A stretch of DNA of 64,000 nt from DAIMFL01 sp964372215 (GCA_964372215.1 CAYJQC010000003.1:124001-188000); one strand, 5' to 3'. Numbered from the stretch's first letter, positions 35,892 to 45,303 are shown. Made by a program: numbers and translations. Notes: generated by a model not told the origin, from the sequence alone.

Positions 35892-36728
35892 ATGAGCGCG
35901 CCGGCGACCACCGAACCGCTTGTCCGTCCCGTCCCGCGGCGGCGGCGGCGCGACTCCTCGTTCTGGATGCTCGGCGGGTTCGCTGCGCTGGTCCTGGCCT
36001 TCCTCTATCTGCCGGTCGTGGTGCTGATCATGTTCAGCTTCAACGACAACGTGGTGACCACCCTGCCGCTCAGGGGCTTCACGCTCGGCTGGTACGAGAA
36101 GATGCTGGGCAACGACGACATGCTGGCGGCGATCCGCAACAGCTTCTACGTGGCCACGGCGGCGACCCTGCTGACCCTGGTGATCGGCGTGCCGGCAGCC
36201 TTCGCCCTGGACCGCGCCGGGTTCCCGGGCAAGACCGCATTCCGCCGCCTGGTCATGCTGCCGCTCACGCTGCCCGGCATCATCACCGGCATCTCCATGC
36301 TGAACCTGTTCCGCATGCTCGGATTCAACCTCAGCCTGGAGACGGTGATCATGGGCCACGGCACCGCGCTCACCGCCATCGTGGTCACCCAGGTCTACGC
36401 GCGGCTGCAGCGCTTCAACCGCCATCTCGAGGAAGCGTCGAGCGATCTCGGGGCCCGGCCGTGGCAGACCTTCCTGATGGTGACGTTGCCCAACATCCGC
36501 TCGGCCATCATCGGCTCGGCGCTGCTGTCCTTCACGCTGTCCTTCGACGAGATCCCGGTGACCTTCTTCCTGACCGGCCGCGACAACACCCTGCCGATGT
36601 ACATCTACTCGACGCTGCGGCGTGGCATCACGCCGGAAATCAACGCCGTCGGCACGGTGATCGTGGTGCTGTCGCTCGGGCTGATCGTGCTGTCGGTCTG
36701 GCTGCTGCAGGACTCGCGCCGGCGCTGA
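35892..36728 (+). CDS. potC: Polyamine-type ABC transporter permease (PotC-like)
   Basis: A 278-residue permease with about six helices. The EAA loop EEASSDLGARPWQTFLMVTLP and SFTLSFDEIPVTFFLTGRDN are standard for PotC. It is the last gene of the operon. A 7-bp hairpin (36716-36736) spans its stop codon at the convergent junction with the VOC gene. Confidence 0.93.
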   Translation: MSAPATTEPLVRPVPRRRRRDSSFWMLGGFAALVLAFLYLPVVVLIMFSFNDNVVTTLPLRGFTLGWYEKMLGNDDMLAAIRNSFYVATAATLLTLVIGVPAAFALDRAGFPGKTAFRRLVMLPLTLPGIITGISMLNLFRMLGFNLSLETVIMGHGTALTAIVVTQVYARLQRFNRHLEEASSDLGARPWQTFLMVTLPNIRSAIIGSALLSFTLSFDEIPVTFFLTGRDNTLPMYIYSTLRRGITPEINAVGTVIVVLSLGLIVLSVWLLQDSRRR

Positions 36729-36736
36729 ACCGGCGC
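36716..36736. terminator. Small hairpin at the convergent potC / VOC junction
   Basis: Bases 36716-36722 pair with 36730-36736 (7 bp, all G/C) around a seven-base loop that includes the potC stop codon. The VOC gene ends only 8 bases away on the other strand. It may serve as a weak bidirectional terminator. There is no T-tract. Confidence 0.35.
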
Positions 36737-36743
36737 CGCCCGG

Positions 36744-37238
36744 TCATGCCCGTGCCAGGGCGACCTTGCTTTCCTGCCACTCCGCCAGCACCGCGCGCGC
36801 GCCGTTGCGCGCCGGATTGAGCAGCAGGTCGTGGCGATCGGTGCGGACGGCCAGCTCGACCACGTAACCATTGGGATCGCGCAGATAGATCGAGCGGATG
36901 AACCCGTGGTCGGCGATGCCGCGGCATTCCATGGCGCGGGCGCTGGCCAGGTCGCGCATGCGGACCAGCGTCGCTTCGTCGACATCGAAGGAGATGTGCA
37001 GGTCGAAATCGTGCTGCTGCTTGAACTCGAACGGGCGGTCGGGATCCTCGAAGAACGCCACGTAGGAGCCCCTGCCGAGCCGGTAATAGGTGTGCAGCAG
37101 GCGGACCGGCCGGCCGGTCACGGTGCGGCTGACCGGCAGCGCGGCCAACAGGGTGCAGCCGAGGAAATCCTCGTAGAACGCCCGCGTTGCCTCGGAATCC
37201 CGGCACCGGAACGCGCAGTGGTGCAGCCCCTCGATCAC
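36744..37238 (-). CDS. VOC superfamily (glyoxalase/extradiol dioxygenase-like) protein
   Basis: A 164-residue single-domain-pair VOC protein. It opens VIEGLHHCAFRCRDSEATRAFY (first beta-alpha-beta-beta-beta unit with a metal-type His). The second unit contains ISFDVDEATLVRMRDLA, and YLRDPNGYVVELAVR holds the metal glutamate. It may isomerise, epimerise or cleave a small substrate. Exact chemistry cannot be read. The GTG at 37238 follows GGGAGAGG. The frame is open upstream to 37286 but without a ribosome site. It is downstream of the second M81 gene on the same strand. Confidence 0.85.
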   Translation of the reverse strand: MIEGLHHCAFRCRDSEATRAFYEDFLGCTLLAALPVSRTVTGRPVRLLHTYYRLGRGSYVAFFEDPDRPFEFKQQHDFDLHISFDVDEATLVRMRDLASARAMECRGIADHGFIRSIYLRDPNGYVVELAVRTDRHDLLLNPARNGARAVLAEWQESKVALARA

Positions 37239-37423
37239 CGGACCTCTCCCTCGGCGGCCGGCGGCGTACTGTCTCCGTTGCGGCACTCGACACCTGCCGC
37301 TGGAGCTTGTCCCCCGATCCGCCGATCGACATCGCGACGGCAGGGTCAGCGTGGCATGCGGACCCGCCGGGGAACAAGCCGGGACTCTTAACTACTCCGC
37401 CCGGGCAACCCCGGGGAAAGATT

Positions 37424-38917
37424 CTAGAGAATCATGTCGCGGTCGAGCGGAAAGATCGGCCGCGGCACGTTGCGATAAGGCAGCACCTCGTAGCGCGCGG
37501 TGCACAGCGCGCCGCTGTCGCAGACGATCACCTTGCCGGCGATCGGCTCGAAGGCGGCGCGGAAATGCTGCATCGACTTCAGGGCGACCACGCGCTTCGC
37601 CGCGGGATCGATGCCGAAGGCGCGGAACTGCTGGAGGTCGAGCATCTGCGCGGGCACGCTGACCACCAGGATCTCGATGCCGTCGACCCGGATCACGGCG
37701 CTGGTGCCGAAGGTCGCGCGCAGGCCGCCCACCATCGGCCCGTCGCCGGTGTACTCGCCGTTGCTCAGGCTGACCAGCTCGGCCTCGAGCTCGAGAGGCC
37801 CGCCGCCGAAACTCGGGTCGGTCTTGCCGCCCAGCCGCAGGCGGACGCGCTCGCCCGGCTTCTGGCGATGCAGTGCCTGGGCCGCCTCCGGGTCCACCAT
37901 CGGGCCGAAGCAGGTGTCGTCTATCCCGGCGGCGAGCAGCGCGCGCAGCAGCTCGGTGGAATCGCCATAGCCGCCGCCGCCCGGGTTGTCGGCATAGTCG
38001 GCGATGATGAGCGGTCCGTTCGTCGCCTTGTAGTCCTTGGCGATCGCCGCCGCCTGCTCGACTGTCAGGTAGTCGTTCAGCACGTCGAACCGGGTCGCCC
38101 AGATCTCGTCGGCGATGCTCTCGGCGAAGGCCTGGTGTTTCGTCGCGTCGCCCTCGCAGGTGACCAGGACGGTGGGGCCGACCTCGGCGATGTCGGCGTT
38201 GCCGAAGCCCGAGTTGATGCTGACCGCGAACACGCCCGGTTGCTTCTCATAGGCGCGGGCGCGAGCGACCCAGTCGATCATCGGCCCGGTGTCGGTGCGG
38301 CCGCCATTGACCTCGTCCAGCATCGGGCGATGGGCGCGCAGCGTGCGCGGCCTGATCTCGCCCTTCATGGTCCGTTGCAGCACGTCGCCGGCATGGCGCG
38401 CCACGTCGCGCATGTCGACATGCGGATAGGTCTTGAAGGACACGATGATGTCGGCGAGCTCGCACATCTTGCGGGTCACGTTGGCGTGCAGGTCGAGGGT
38501 GATGGCGATCGGCAGGTCGCGACCCACGATGGCGCGCAGCCGTTCCAGCAGCTCGCCTTCGCCGTCCTGGCAGAACTCGGTGACCATGGCGCCGTGCAGC
38601 GCCATCAGGATGCCGCCGAGGCGATGCTTGTGCTCGCGCGCCGCGTCGAGGATCGGCTGGGTCCAGCGGTCGAAGGCGTCGCGCGTGACCGGGCCCGCCG
38701 GCTCGGCGTCGGCGCTCAGCACGTGGTGGATCTCCCAGCCGTGCTTGCGGCCGGCGTCGAGAAACCCGGCGAGCCCGGTATTGGCGTCGCCGCGCTCGCG
38801 GATCGCGTCGGCGCCGAAATTGCCGTAGGCGCTGACGAACGCGTCATAGCCGGTCTTGTTGACGTTGAACGTGTTGGTTTCGTGGGCGAATTCCGCCGTC
38901 AGGACGAGCTGGCTCAT
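37424..38917 (-). CDS. M81 family metallopeptidase (MlrC-like), second copy
   Basis: A 497-residue M81 protein with EFAHETNTF (9-17), ALHGAMVTEF including H108, LDLHANVTRKM including D142 and H144, and FKTYPHVDMRD including H166. These are the same landmarks as in the copy at 2116-3579, but the two are clearly diverged paralogues. The glycine-rich ADYADNPGGGGYGDST is also shared. It sits 31 bases after the DppF-like gene, so it is probably part of the peptide-transporter operon. That context supports hydrolysis of an imported peptide or peptide-like compound. The start at 38917 was chosen over a longer frame that shadows dppF. Confidence 0.9.
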   Translation of the reverse strand: MSQLVLTAEFAHETNTFNVNKTGYDAFVSAYGNFGADAIRERGDANTGLAGFLDAGRKHGWEIHHVLSADAEPAGPVTRDAFDRWTQPILDAAREHKHRLGGILMALHGAMVTEFCQDGEGELLERLRAIVGRDLPIAITLDLHANVTRKMCELADIIVSFKTYPHVDMRDVARHAGDVLQRTMKGEIRPRTLRAHRPMLDEVNGGRTDTGPMIDWVARARAYEKQPGVFAVSINSGFGNADIAEVGPTVLVTCEGDATKHQAFAESIADEIWATRFDVLNDYLTVEQAAAIAKDYKATNGPLIIADYADNPGGGGYGDSTELLRALLAAGIDDTCFGPMVDPEAAQALHRQKPGERVRLRLGGKTDPSFGGGPLELEAELVSLSNGEYTGDGPMVGGLRATFGTSAVIRVDGIEILVVSVPAQMLDLQQFRAFGIDPAAKRVVALKSMQHFRAAFEPIAGKVIVCDSGALCTARYEVLPYRNVPRPIFPLDRDMIL

Positions 38918-38948
38918 GGTCGGTTGCTCCGTGAATGCGAATCTTGGA

Positions 38949-39920
38949 TCAAGGTGTCGGGTCGATCGGGTGATGGCAGGCGACGGGATGGCCGCCGCCG
39001 TCGTCGGCGAGCACCGGCAGGTCCCGCCGGCAGCGATCGCTGGCCCGCGGGCAGCGCGGCGCGAAGGCGCAGCCGGGCGGCAGGTCGAAGGCGCTGGGCA
39101 CCTCGCCGGCGAGCCGGGTGATGGTGCGCCGGTGCGCCGGATCGGGCTCGAAGGTGCTGTCGAGCAAGGCGCGGGCATAGGGGTGCCGCGGCGCGGCGGC
39201 GCCGCGCGGCATGATCTCGACGATGCGTCCGAGATACATCACGACGACCTGGTCGCAGAGATAGCCGACCAGCCCGAGATCGTGGGAGATGAAGAGATAG
39301 GTGAGGCCGAACTCGGTCCGCAGGTTTTCCAGCAGGCCGATGATCTGCGCCTGGATCGAGACGTCGAGCGAGGCGGTCGGCTCGTCCAGCACCAGGAACG
39401 ACGGCTCGAGCGCCAGCGCGCGGGCGATGCCGACCCGCTGCTTCTGCCCGCCCGAGAGCTGATGGGGATAGCTTTCCGCCATGTCGGTGCCGAGCCCGAC
39501 CACCTCCAGCAGATCCGACACCTTGCGCTGCGCCGCGGCGGCGTCGAGCCGCAGGCGCTGCACCCGGAACGGCTCGAGCAGCGCGTCGCGCACGGTGTAG
39601 CGCGGATCGATCGAGGAGTAGGGGTCCTGGAACACCATCTGCATGCGCCGGCGCAGCGCCCGGAGCTCGCGCGGTCGCACTGAGTCGAGCTCGACGCCGT
39701 CGAACGCGACCGAGCCGGCGCTCGGCGCGATCAGATGCAGGATCAGCCGCGCCAGGGTCGACTTGCCGCAGCCGGATTCGCCGACGACGCCCAGGACCTG
39801 GCCGCGCGGCACCTCGAACGAGACGTCGTTGACCGCGGTCATCACCCGCGCCGCGCCGAACAGGCCGCGCCGGCTGGTGAAACGCCGGGAGAGGTTGCGC
39901 ACCGTGACCAGCGGACTCAT
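38949..39920 (-). CDS. dppF: Peptide ABC transporter ATPase (DppF/OppF-like)
   Basis: A 323-residue ATPase with Walker A GESGCGKSTLA, VFQDPYSSIDPRYTV, signature LSGGQKQRVGIARA and Walker B LDEPTASLD. The OppF-type C-terminal cysteine motif reads GCAFAPRCPRASDRC. The ATG at 39920 overlaps the stop of the DppD-like gene (ATGA), which rules out the Arg-rich upstream extension. It forms the ATPase pair with the preceding gene product. Confidence 0.94.
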   Translation of the reverse strand: MSPLVTVRNLSRRFTSRRGLFGAARVMTAVNDVSFEVPRGQVLGVVGESGCGKSTLARLILHLIAPSAGSVAFDGVELDSVRPRELRALRRRMQMVFQDPYSSIDPRYTVRDALLEPFRVQRLRLDAAAAQRKVSDLLEVVGLGTDMAESYPHQLSGGQKQRVGIARALALEPSFLVLDEPTASLDVSIQAQIIGLLENLRTEFGLTYLFISHDLGLVGYLCDQVVVMYLGRIVEIMPRGAAAPRHPYARALLDSTFEPDPAHRRTITRLAGEVPSAFDLPPGCAFAPRCPRASDRCRRDLPVLADDGGGHPVACHHPIDPTP

Positions 39921-40879
39921 GCGGCGTCGTCCCGGTGCAGGTGGCAGGCGACGCCCCCGCCGCCTTGCGGCTCGCCGCGGAACGCCGGCACGGCTTGGCT
40001 GCAACGCGTCATGACCTCGGCGCAGCGCGGATGGAATCGGCAGCCCGCCGGATACTGCGCGACGCCCGGCACCATGCCGGGAATCCCGAGCAGGCTGCCG
40101 CGGGCGATGCCGGGACGCGGGATGCAGCCGATCAGGGCCCGCGTATAGGGATGGCGCGCAGCAGCGAAGATGCCGGCCACCGGCCCGCGCTCGACCACCC
40201 GTCCGGCATACATGACCGCGACGTCGTCGCAGGTCTGGGCCACCACGCTCATGTCGTGGGTGATCAGCAGCAACGCCAGGCCGCGCTCGCGCACCAGCTC
40301 GACCAGGAGCTGGACGATCTGCGCCTGCACGGTGACGTCGAGCGCCGTGGTCGGCTCGTCGGCCACCAGCAGGTCGGGTTCGCCGGCCAGCGCCATGGCG
40401 ATCACGATGCGCTGGCGCATGCCACCGGAAAGCTGGTGCGGATACTGGTGGTAGACCATCTCCGGCTCGGAGATCCGCAGCCGCTCCAGCAGCGCGATGC
40501 TGCGGCGCCGGGCGGTCGCCGGGTCGAGCCCGAGATGGAGCCGCGCCGTCTGGTCGATCTGCTCGCCCGCCCGGCGCACCGGATCGAGCGATGTCATGGG
40601 GTTCTGGGTGATGAGGCCGATCCGCCCGCCCCGCAGGCGGCGATACGCCGCCTCGCCGAGCCGGTTCAGCTCGGTGCCGTCGAACCGGATGCTGCCGCCG
40701 GCGACCCGGCCGCCGATCAGCGGCAGCAGGCCCATGACGGCCAGCGCGGTCAGCGACTTGCCGGAGCCGGACTCGCCGACCACCCCCAGGACCTTGCCGC
40801 GGTCGAGCCCGAAGCCGACGTCGTCGAGCGGCCGCAGCGGGCCGATCGAGACGCAGAGCCGGTCGACCTCGAGCAGCAC
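39917..40879 (-). CDS. dppD: Peptide ABC transporter ATPase (DppD/OppD-like)
   Basis: A 320-residue ATPase with Walker A GESGSGKSLTALAVMGL, ITQNPMTSLDPVRR, signature LSGGMRQRIVIAMAL and Walker B VADEPTTALDVTVQ. The C-terminal cysteine motif reads GCRFHPRCAEVMTRC. The GTG at 40879 begins 4 bases after the DppC-like stop. Together with dppF, dppC and dppB it completes the importer. Confidence 0.94.
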   Translation of the reverse strand: MLLEVDRLCVSIGPLRPLDDVGFGLDRGKVLGVVGESGSGKSLTALAVMGLLPLIGGRVAGGSIRFDGTELNRLGEAAYRRLRGGRIGLITQNPMTSLDPVRRAGEQIDQTARLHLGLDPATARRRSIALLERLRISEPEMVYHQYPHQLSGGMRQRIVIAMALAGEPDLLVADEPTTALDVTVQAQIVQLLVELVRERGLALLLITHDMSVVAQTCDDVAVMYAGRVVERGPVAGIFAAARHPYTRALIGCIPRPGIARGSLLGIPGMVPGVAQYPAGCRFHPRCAEVMTRCSQAVPAFRGEPQGGGGVACHLHRDDAA

Positions 40880-40883
40880 CGCG

Positions 40884-41735
40884 TCAGCCCTCGCGCAGCC
40901 GGGCGCGGATGTCGAGGGCGCGGATCAGGGCGTCGCCGAACAGGTTGATGGCGATCACCATCAGCGCGACCGCGAGTCCGGGAAACACGATGATCCACGG
41001 GGCGATGAACAGATGGGCGGTGCCGCTGTTCATCATCGCGCCCCAGCTTGGCGTCGGCGGCTGCGCGCCCAGGCCGAAGAAGCCGAGCGTCGCCTCCAGG
41101 ATGATGGCGTCGCCGGTCGCCAGCATGGCGGCGACCAGCACCGGGGCCAGGGCGTTGGGCAGCAGGTGGCCGAACAGCACGTGGCCATGGCCGGCGCCGA
41201 GATTGACGGTCGCCTCGATATAGGTCTCGCCCTTGAGCGCCATGACCTGGGTGCGGGTGAGGCGGGTGAACTGCGCGAGATAGGCGATGGCGATCGCCAG
41301 CATGGTGCTCTCCAGCCCGGCGCCGATGATGGCGACCAGCAGCAGGGCGATCAGGATCTCCGGGAACGACCAGCTCAGGTCGACCGCCGTGGTGACGATG
41401 CGGTCGAACGCGCGGCCGAAATAGCCGGCGGCGGCGCCCAGGCACATGCCCGCCAGCACCGAGCCGGCGATGGCGGTGACGCTGACCGACAGGGAGACGC
41501 GAGCGCCGTAGATGACGCGCGACAGCACGTCGCGCCCGAATTCGTCGGTGCCGAGCCAGTGAGCCAGGCTCGGTGCCTGCTGCGCCTCCGGCAGGTTCTG
41601 GATGTCGTACTCGTAGGGCGCCACCAGCGGCGCGCCGAGCCCCGCGGCGACCACCAGAAGGATGTAGACGCCGGAAACGAACCCTTTCGGGGTCGCGAGG
41701 GCCCGCAACAGGGCGCTATGCCGCACGCCGCTCAC
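40884..41735 (-). CDS. dppC: Peptide ABC transporter permease (DppC/OppC-like)
   Basis: A 283-residue permease with the N-terminal OppC-type HWLGTDEFGRDVLSRVIYGA, and LTRTQVMALKGETYIEA leading into the EAA-type loop NLGAGHGHVLFGHLLPNAL. LEATLGFFGLGAQPPTPSWG is typical of DppC. The GTG at 41735 overlaps the dppB stop by four bases. About six membrane helices are visible. Confidence 0.92.
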   Translation of the reverse strand: MSGVRHSALLRALATPKGFVSGVYILLVVAAGLGAPLVAPYEYDIQNLPEAQQAPSLAHWLGTDEFGRDVLSRVIYGARVSLSVSVTAIAGSVLAGMCLGAAAGYFGRAFDRIVTTAVDLSWSFPEILIALLLVAIIGAGLESTMLAIAIAYLAQFTRLTRTQVMALKGETYIEATVNLGAGHGHVLFGHLLPNALAPVLVAAMLATGDAIILEATLGFFGLGAQPPTPSWGAMMNSGTAHLFIAPWIIVFPGLAVALMVIAINLFGDALIRALDIRARLREG

Positions 41736-42658
41736 TGTTGCGACTCGCGCACGCGCGGGTCCATCGCCGCCTGGACCAGGTCGGCGATCAGCGTGCCCAG
41801 GATCACCGCCATGGCCAGCATCAGCAGGCTGCCCTGGACGACCGGATAGTCGTGCTGGCTGAGCCCCCTGATGAGCAGCATGCCGAGCCCGGGGCGGGCG
41901 AACACGAACTCGATGGTCACGGCGCCGCCGAGGATCCAGCCGATGCGCAGGCCCAGGATGGTGACCACCGGCAGCAGCGCATGGCGCAGCACGTGGCGGA
42001 TCAGGATGGTGGTTCGCGACAGGCCCTTGGCGTGGAGCAGCAGGACGAAGTCCTTGCTGGCGATCTCGACCATGGCGACGCGGGTCACCCGCGCGACCAG
42101 CGCGGTGCCGCCAAGCCCGACGGTCAGCACCGGCAGGATCAGGGAATCCCAACTCCGGGCGCCGGAAACCGGCACCCAGCCGAGCTCGACCGCGAACAGC
42201 AGGATCAGCAGCAGGCCGAGCCAGAAGCCCGGCACGGTCGACCCCAGCAAGGTGAAGGTCATGATCGCCTGGTCGACCCTGCTGTCGCGCCAGGCGGCGG
42301 CGATCGCCCCGGTCGCCACGCCGACGATGGTCGAGAAAGCCAGCGCCAGCACGCCGAGGCTCAGGGAATAGGGCAGGCTCTGCATGATCAGGCTGGACAC
42401 CGACCGGCGCATGACGATGGCGGTGCCGAGATCGCCCTGCAGCAAGTTGCTCATCCAGATCAGGTATTGTTCGACGAGCGAACGGTCGAGGCCGTACTTG
42501 GCCACCAGCTTGGCGCGCTGCTCGGGGCCGCTGCCGATCCGGAGCAGGTTGTCGATCGGGTCGCCGGGCACCAGGTGGATGACCAGGAACACGACGATCG
42601 AGACGGCGAGGAAGACCGGGATGAGCAGCAGCAGCCGCCGGATGACATAACCCAACAT
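41732..42658 (-). CDS. dppB: Peptide ABC transporter permease (DppB/OppB-like)
   Basis: A 308-residue permease. MLGYVIRRLLLLIPVFLAVS is the classic DppB N-terminal helix, followed by FLVIHLVPGDPIDNLL. The EAA-type loop reads FVLLLHAKGLSRTTILIRHVL, and the conserved FARPGLGMLLIRGLSQHDYP lies near the end. It begins 53 bases after the binding-protein gene and partners with DppC. Confidence 0.94.
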   Translation of the reverse strand: MLGYVIRRLLLLIPVFLAVSIVVFLVIHLVPGDPIDNLLRIGSGPEQRAKLVAKYGLDRSLVEQYLIWMSNLLQGDLGTAIVMRRSVSSLIMQSLPYSLSLGVLALAFSTIVGVATGAIAAAWRDSRVDQAIMTFTLLGSTVPGFWLGLLLILLFAVELGWVPVSGARSWDSLILPVLTVGLGGTALVARVTRVAMVEIASKDFVLLLHAKGLSRTTILIRHVLRHALLPVVTILGLRIGWILGGAVTIEFVFARPGLGMLLIRGLSQHDYPVVQGSLLMLAMAVILGTLIADLVQAAMDPRVRESQQ

Positions 42659-42711
42659 CCCGGTCTTCCGCCTCCAAATACCCTGGGTCGGATCGGACCA
42701 GGGCCCTTTCG

Positions 42712-44304
42712 CTACTCGATCACCTCCGTGTCGAGGATCGACTGGATCGTGTACTGCGTGCCGCGAATCGTGGCCGGCAGCTTCAGCCTGGTCTTGTTAT
42801 ATGCGAGATTCTGCACGGGTTGATAGATTGGCGCGAACACGAACTGCGACAGCAGGTACTCGTGATAGGCCTTGAAATTTGCGATCCGCTCATCGAGGGT
42901 GCGCGAACCCTGCATCGCCTTCACATTCAGCTCCTCCGACTTCGGGTCGTTCCACATCGATACGTTGGGATAGCCGAGCCGCTGGCCGCTGAAGAACCAG
43001 TCGAGGATGTCGGCGTTGTTCCAGCTATAGCTGCGCACCGCGAGCTGATGCTCGTTCTTCTTGTACTGGTCGCGGATGGTGCTGGAGTCGAACACCGTGA
43101 TGTCGGCCTGCATGCCGATCGCCTTGAGCTGGGCCTGCACCGCCTCGGTGACCCGCTTGAACTCGGTGTCGCTCTGGGTCCACAGGCTGACCTCGAGGCG
43201 CTTGCCGTCCTTCTCGCGGACGCTGTCGGCGCCCACCGTCCAGCCGGCCTCGTCGAGGATCTGCCGGGCCTTCTCGGGATCGTAGCTGATCTCCAGGCTC
43301 GGATCGACCTTGGACTCCGGCAGGGCGCTGATCAGGAAGTTGTGCGCCTCCATGCCGACGCCGCCATAGATGCTGTCCAGGATCTCTTTCTGGTTCACCG
43401 CCAGGGCGGTCGCCTGGCGCACACGGACGTCGGTGAAGGGCTCCTTGGTGGTGTTGATCGGCATGTACATGACGTCGACGCCGGGCATGCTGAGCAGCGT
43501 GATGTCGGCTTGGCTCTTCAGCTCGCCCAGATAGTCGGTGGGCACGCCGAGCAACAGGTCGACGCCGCCGGTCTTGAGTTCGAGGAACGCGGTCGACTGT
43601 TCGGCGATCTCGCGGAAGACGATGCGCGCGATCTTCGCCGGCCCCTTGTTCTCCGACAGCTCGCTGCCCCAGCGATAGTCCTCGTTGCGGACCAGCACCG
43701 TCTCCTGGCCGATGGTGAAGCTCTCGAGCTTGTACGGCCCGGTGCCGACCGCATCGGTGACGCCGTAGTCGTCGCCGAGCGCCTGGTACGCCTTGGGCGA
43801 AGGAATGCCCATGAACACGCTGGACAGGTTGAACAGCAGGTTGGGCTCCGGCCGCTTCATCACGAAGCGGGCGGTGTACTCGTCGACCGCTTCGACCTTG
43901 TCGATCGCCTCGATCATGTACTCGTTCTCGGTGCCGGCATACTGCCCGATGAACCAGACGACGGTGTCGGCGTTGAACTTCTCGCCGTCGTGGAAGGTGA
44001 CGCCGTGGCGCAGATGGAAGGTCCAGGTCAGGCCGTCGTCGCTGTTCTCCCAGGATTCGGCGAGCGCCGGATGGAAGCTCTGGTCGGCGTCCTGCACCAC
44101 CAGCGTGTCGTAGATCAGGGTGGTGACGACATTGAGAATGCCGGCCTTGATCGGGTTGTAGGTCGGCGCGCCGACCTCGTTGCTGCTCATGACGAAGACG
44201 GCCTCCTGGGCCAGGGCGGCGCCGCCCGGCGTCGTCGGGACCAGGCCGGCCGCCACCGCCAGGCCGAGGCCCGTCAGCATGAGTCTGCGGGTGATTCGCT
44301 TCAT
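42712..44304 (-). CDS. dppA: Peptide-type ABC transporter substrate-binding protein (SBP_bac_5, DppA-like)
   Basis: A 530-residue periplasmic binding protein. The export signal at about 1-33 contains a twin-arginine-like ITRRLMLTGLG and ends near AALAQEA. SBP_bac_5 landmarks are YDTLVVQDADQSFHPALAES, GLTWTFHLRHGVTFHDGEKF and GTGPYKLESF. It is the first gene of the Dpp operon, whose promoter should lie in the 90 bases between it and the rpiR-like gene, unless the regulator is co-transcribed. Peptides, nickel or sugar-linked ligands are all known in this family. Confidence 0.92.
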   Translation of the reverse strand: MKRITRRLMLTGLGLAVAAGLVPTTPGGAALAQEAVFVMSSNEVGAPTYNPIKAGILNVVTTLIYDTLVVQDADQSFHPALAESWENSDDGLTWTFHLRHGVTFHDGEKFNADTVVWFIGQYAGTENEYMIEAIDKVEAVDEYTARFVMKRPEPNLLFNLSSVFMGIPSPKAYQALGDDYGVTDAVGTGPYKLESFTIGQETVLVRNEDYRWGSELSENKGPAKIARIVFREIAEQSTAFLELKTGGVDLLLGVPTDYLGELKSQADITLLSMPGVDVMYMPINTTKEPFTDVRVRQATALAVNQKEILDSIYGGVGMEAHNFLISALPESKVDPSLEISYDPEKARQILDEAGWTVGADSVREKDGKRLEVSLWTQSDTEFKRVTEAVQAQLKAIGMQADITVFDSSTIRDQYKKNEHQLAVRSYSWNNADILDWFFSGQRLGYPNVSMWNDPKSEELNVKAMQGSRTLDERIANFKAYHEYLLSQFVFAPIYQPVQNLAYNKTRLKLPATIRGTQYTIQSILDTEVIE

Positions 44305-44394
44305 GGTTCGCTCTCCCTGTGGTGATGCCTTGCGGGTTGTCCGCGGTTTCGTGGTGGCTTTCGGTTCGATTGCTCGTGCGTGCGGTCGGCCGCG

Positions 44395-45291
44395 CTATCG
44401 CTCGGGGCCGGCGGCTTCGCCGGCGTGGCCGGTGAAGGCGCCGTACAGCTCAGCCACGCTGTTCAGGCGCTGCTCGACCGACGGATCGAGCGCGTTGAAC
44501 ACGCCGTTCACCATCAGATTGACCAGGCTGAACATCGGTGCGGTCGAATCCCAGAACAGGTTCAGCTCGGTCGGCACCGCGAACATCTCGCTCGCGTGGT
44601 CGCGCCCCCAGCCGCAGAAATAGTCGGTCACCAGCGTCACCGGAATGCCCGCCTCGCGCGCCTTGCGGGTCAGCAGCGGCGCCAGGCGCGAGTAGCGCCG
44701 GCCCTCGAACATCACCAGGCAGCAGTCGCTGCTGTCGGTCAGGAACAGCTCGGCGAAGTTTCCCGCCGCCAGGTCGAGAAGCTGCACCCCGTCGCGCAGA
44801 TACTGCAGCTGCTGGGCCATGGCCGCGGCGATGCCGCGCTCGGTCTGGAAGCCGACGATAAAGACCCGCGGCTTGGTCGCCAGCCGCTCGACGGCGCGGC
44901 GCCATTCCTTGCTGCCGGCCAGCTCGTAGACCTTGACCAGCGCCGCGATCTCCAGCTCGAGGCCGCGCGCCAGCGCGTCCTTGTCGCTGTGGCCGCGGGC
45001 GCGGAACTCGCGCAGCCGGTCGCCGATCAGCCAGGGCCGGTCGCCGATATCGGCCCGGAGATCGGCCTTCAGCTCCTTGAAATGACGATAGCCGATCGAG
45101 CGGCAGAACCGGCCGACGGTGAGCTCGCTGACCGCGACCTTCTGGGCCAGCGAGGCGGCGGTCTCGAATGGGATCTCGGTGAGATTGGACAGGATGTAGC
45201 CGGCGAGCGTCTTTTCCGCCGGCGTCGCGGTCGCCAGGCAGGCCGTCAGGCGCTGACGCATCGAGGGGCGCGAGGACGGGACGTCTATCAT
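44395..45291 (-). CDS. MurR/RpiR-family transcriptional regulator
   Basis: A 298-residue regulator. The N-terminal RpiR HTH (about 8-85) contains AGYILSNLTEIPFETAASLA and VAVSELTVGRFCRSIGYRHF. A C-terminal SIS domain (about 115-260) starts at PRVFIVGFQTERGIAAAMAQ and probably binds a phosphosugar or related ligand. It is transcribed towards the Dpp operon 90 bases away and is the obvious candidate controller. I chose ATG 45291. A TTG 12 codons upstream (45327) would also work but overlaps the palindrome at 45304-45317. Confidence 0.87.
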   Translation of the reverse strand: MIDVPSSRPSMRQRLTACLATATPAEKTLAGYILSNLTEIPFETAASLAQKVAVSELTVGRFCRSIGYRHFKELKADLRADIGDRPWLIGDRLREFRARGHSDKDALARGLELEIAALVKVYELAGSKEWRRAVERLATKPRVFIVGFQTERGIAAAMAQQLQYLRDGVQLLDLAAGNFAELFLTDSSDCCLVMFEGRRYSRLAPLLTRKAREAGIPVTLVTDYFCGWGRDHASEMFAVPTELNLFWDSTAPMFSLVNLMVNGVFNALDPSVEQRLNSVAELYGAFTGHAGEAAGPER

Positions 45292-45303
45292 CCCGTCAAG
45301 TAC

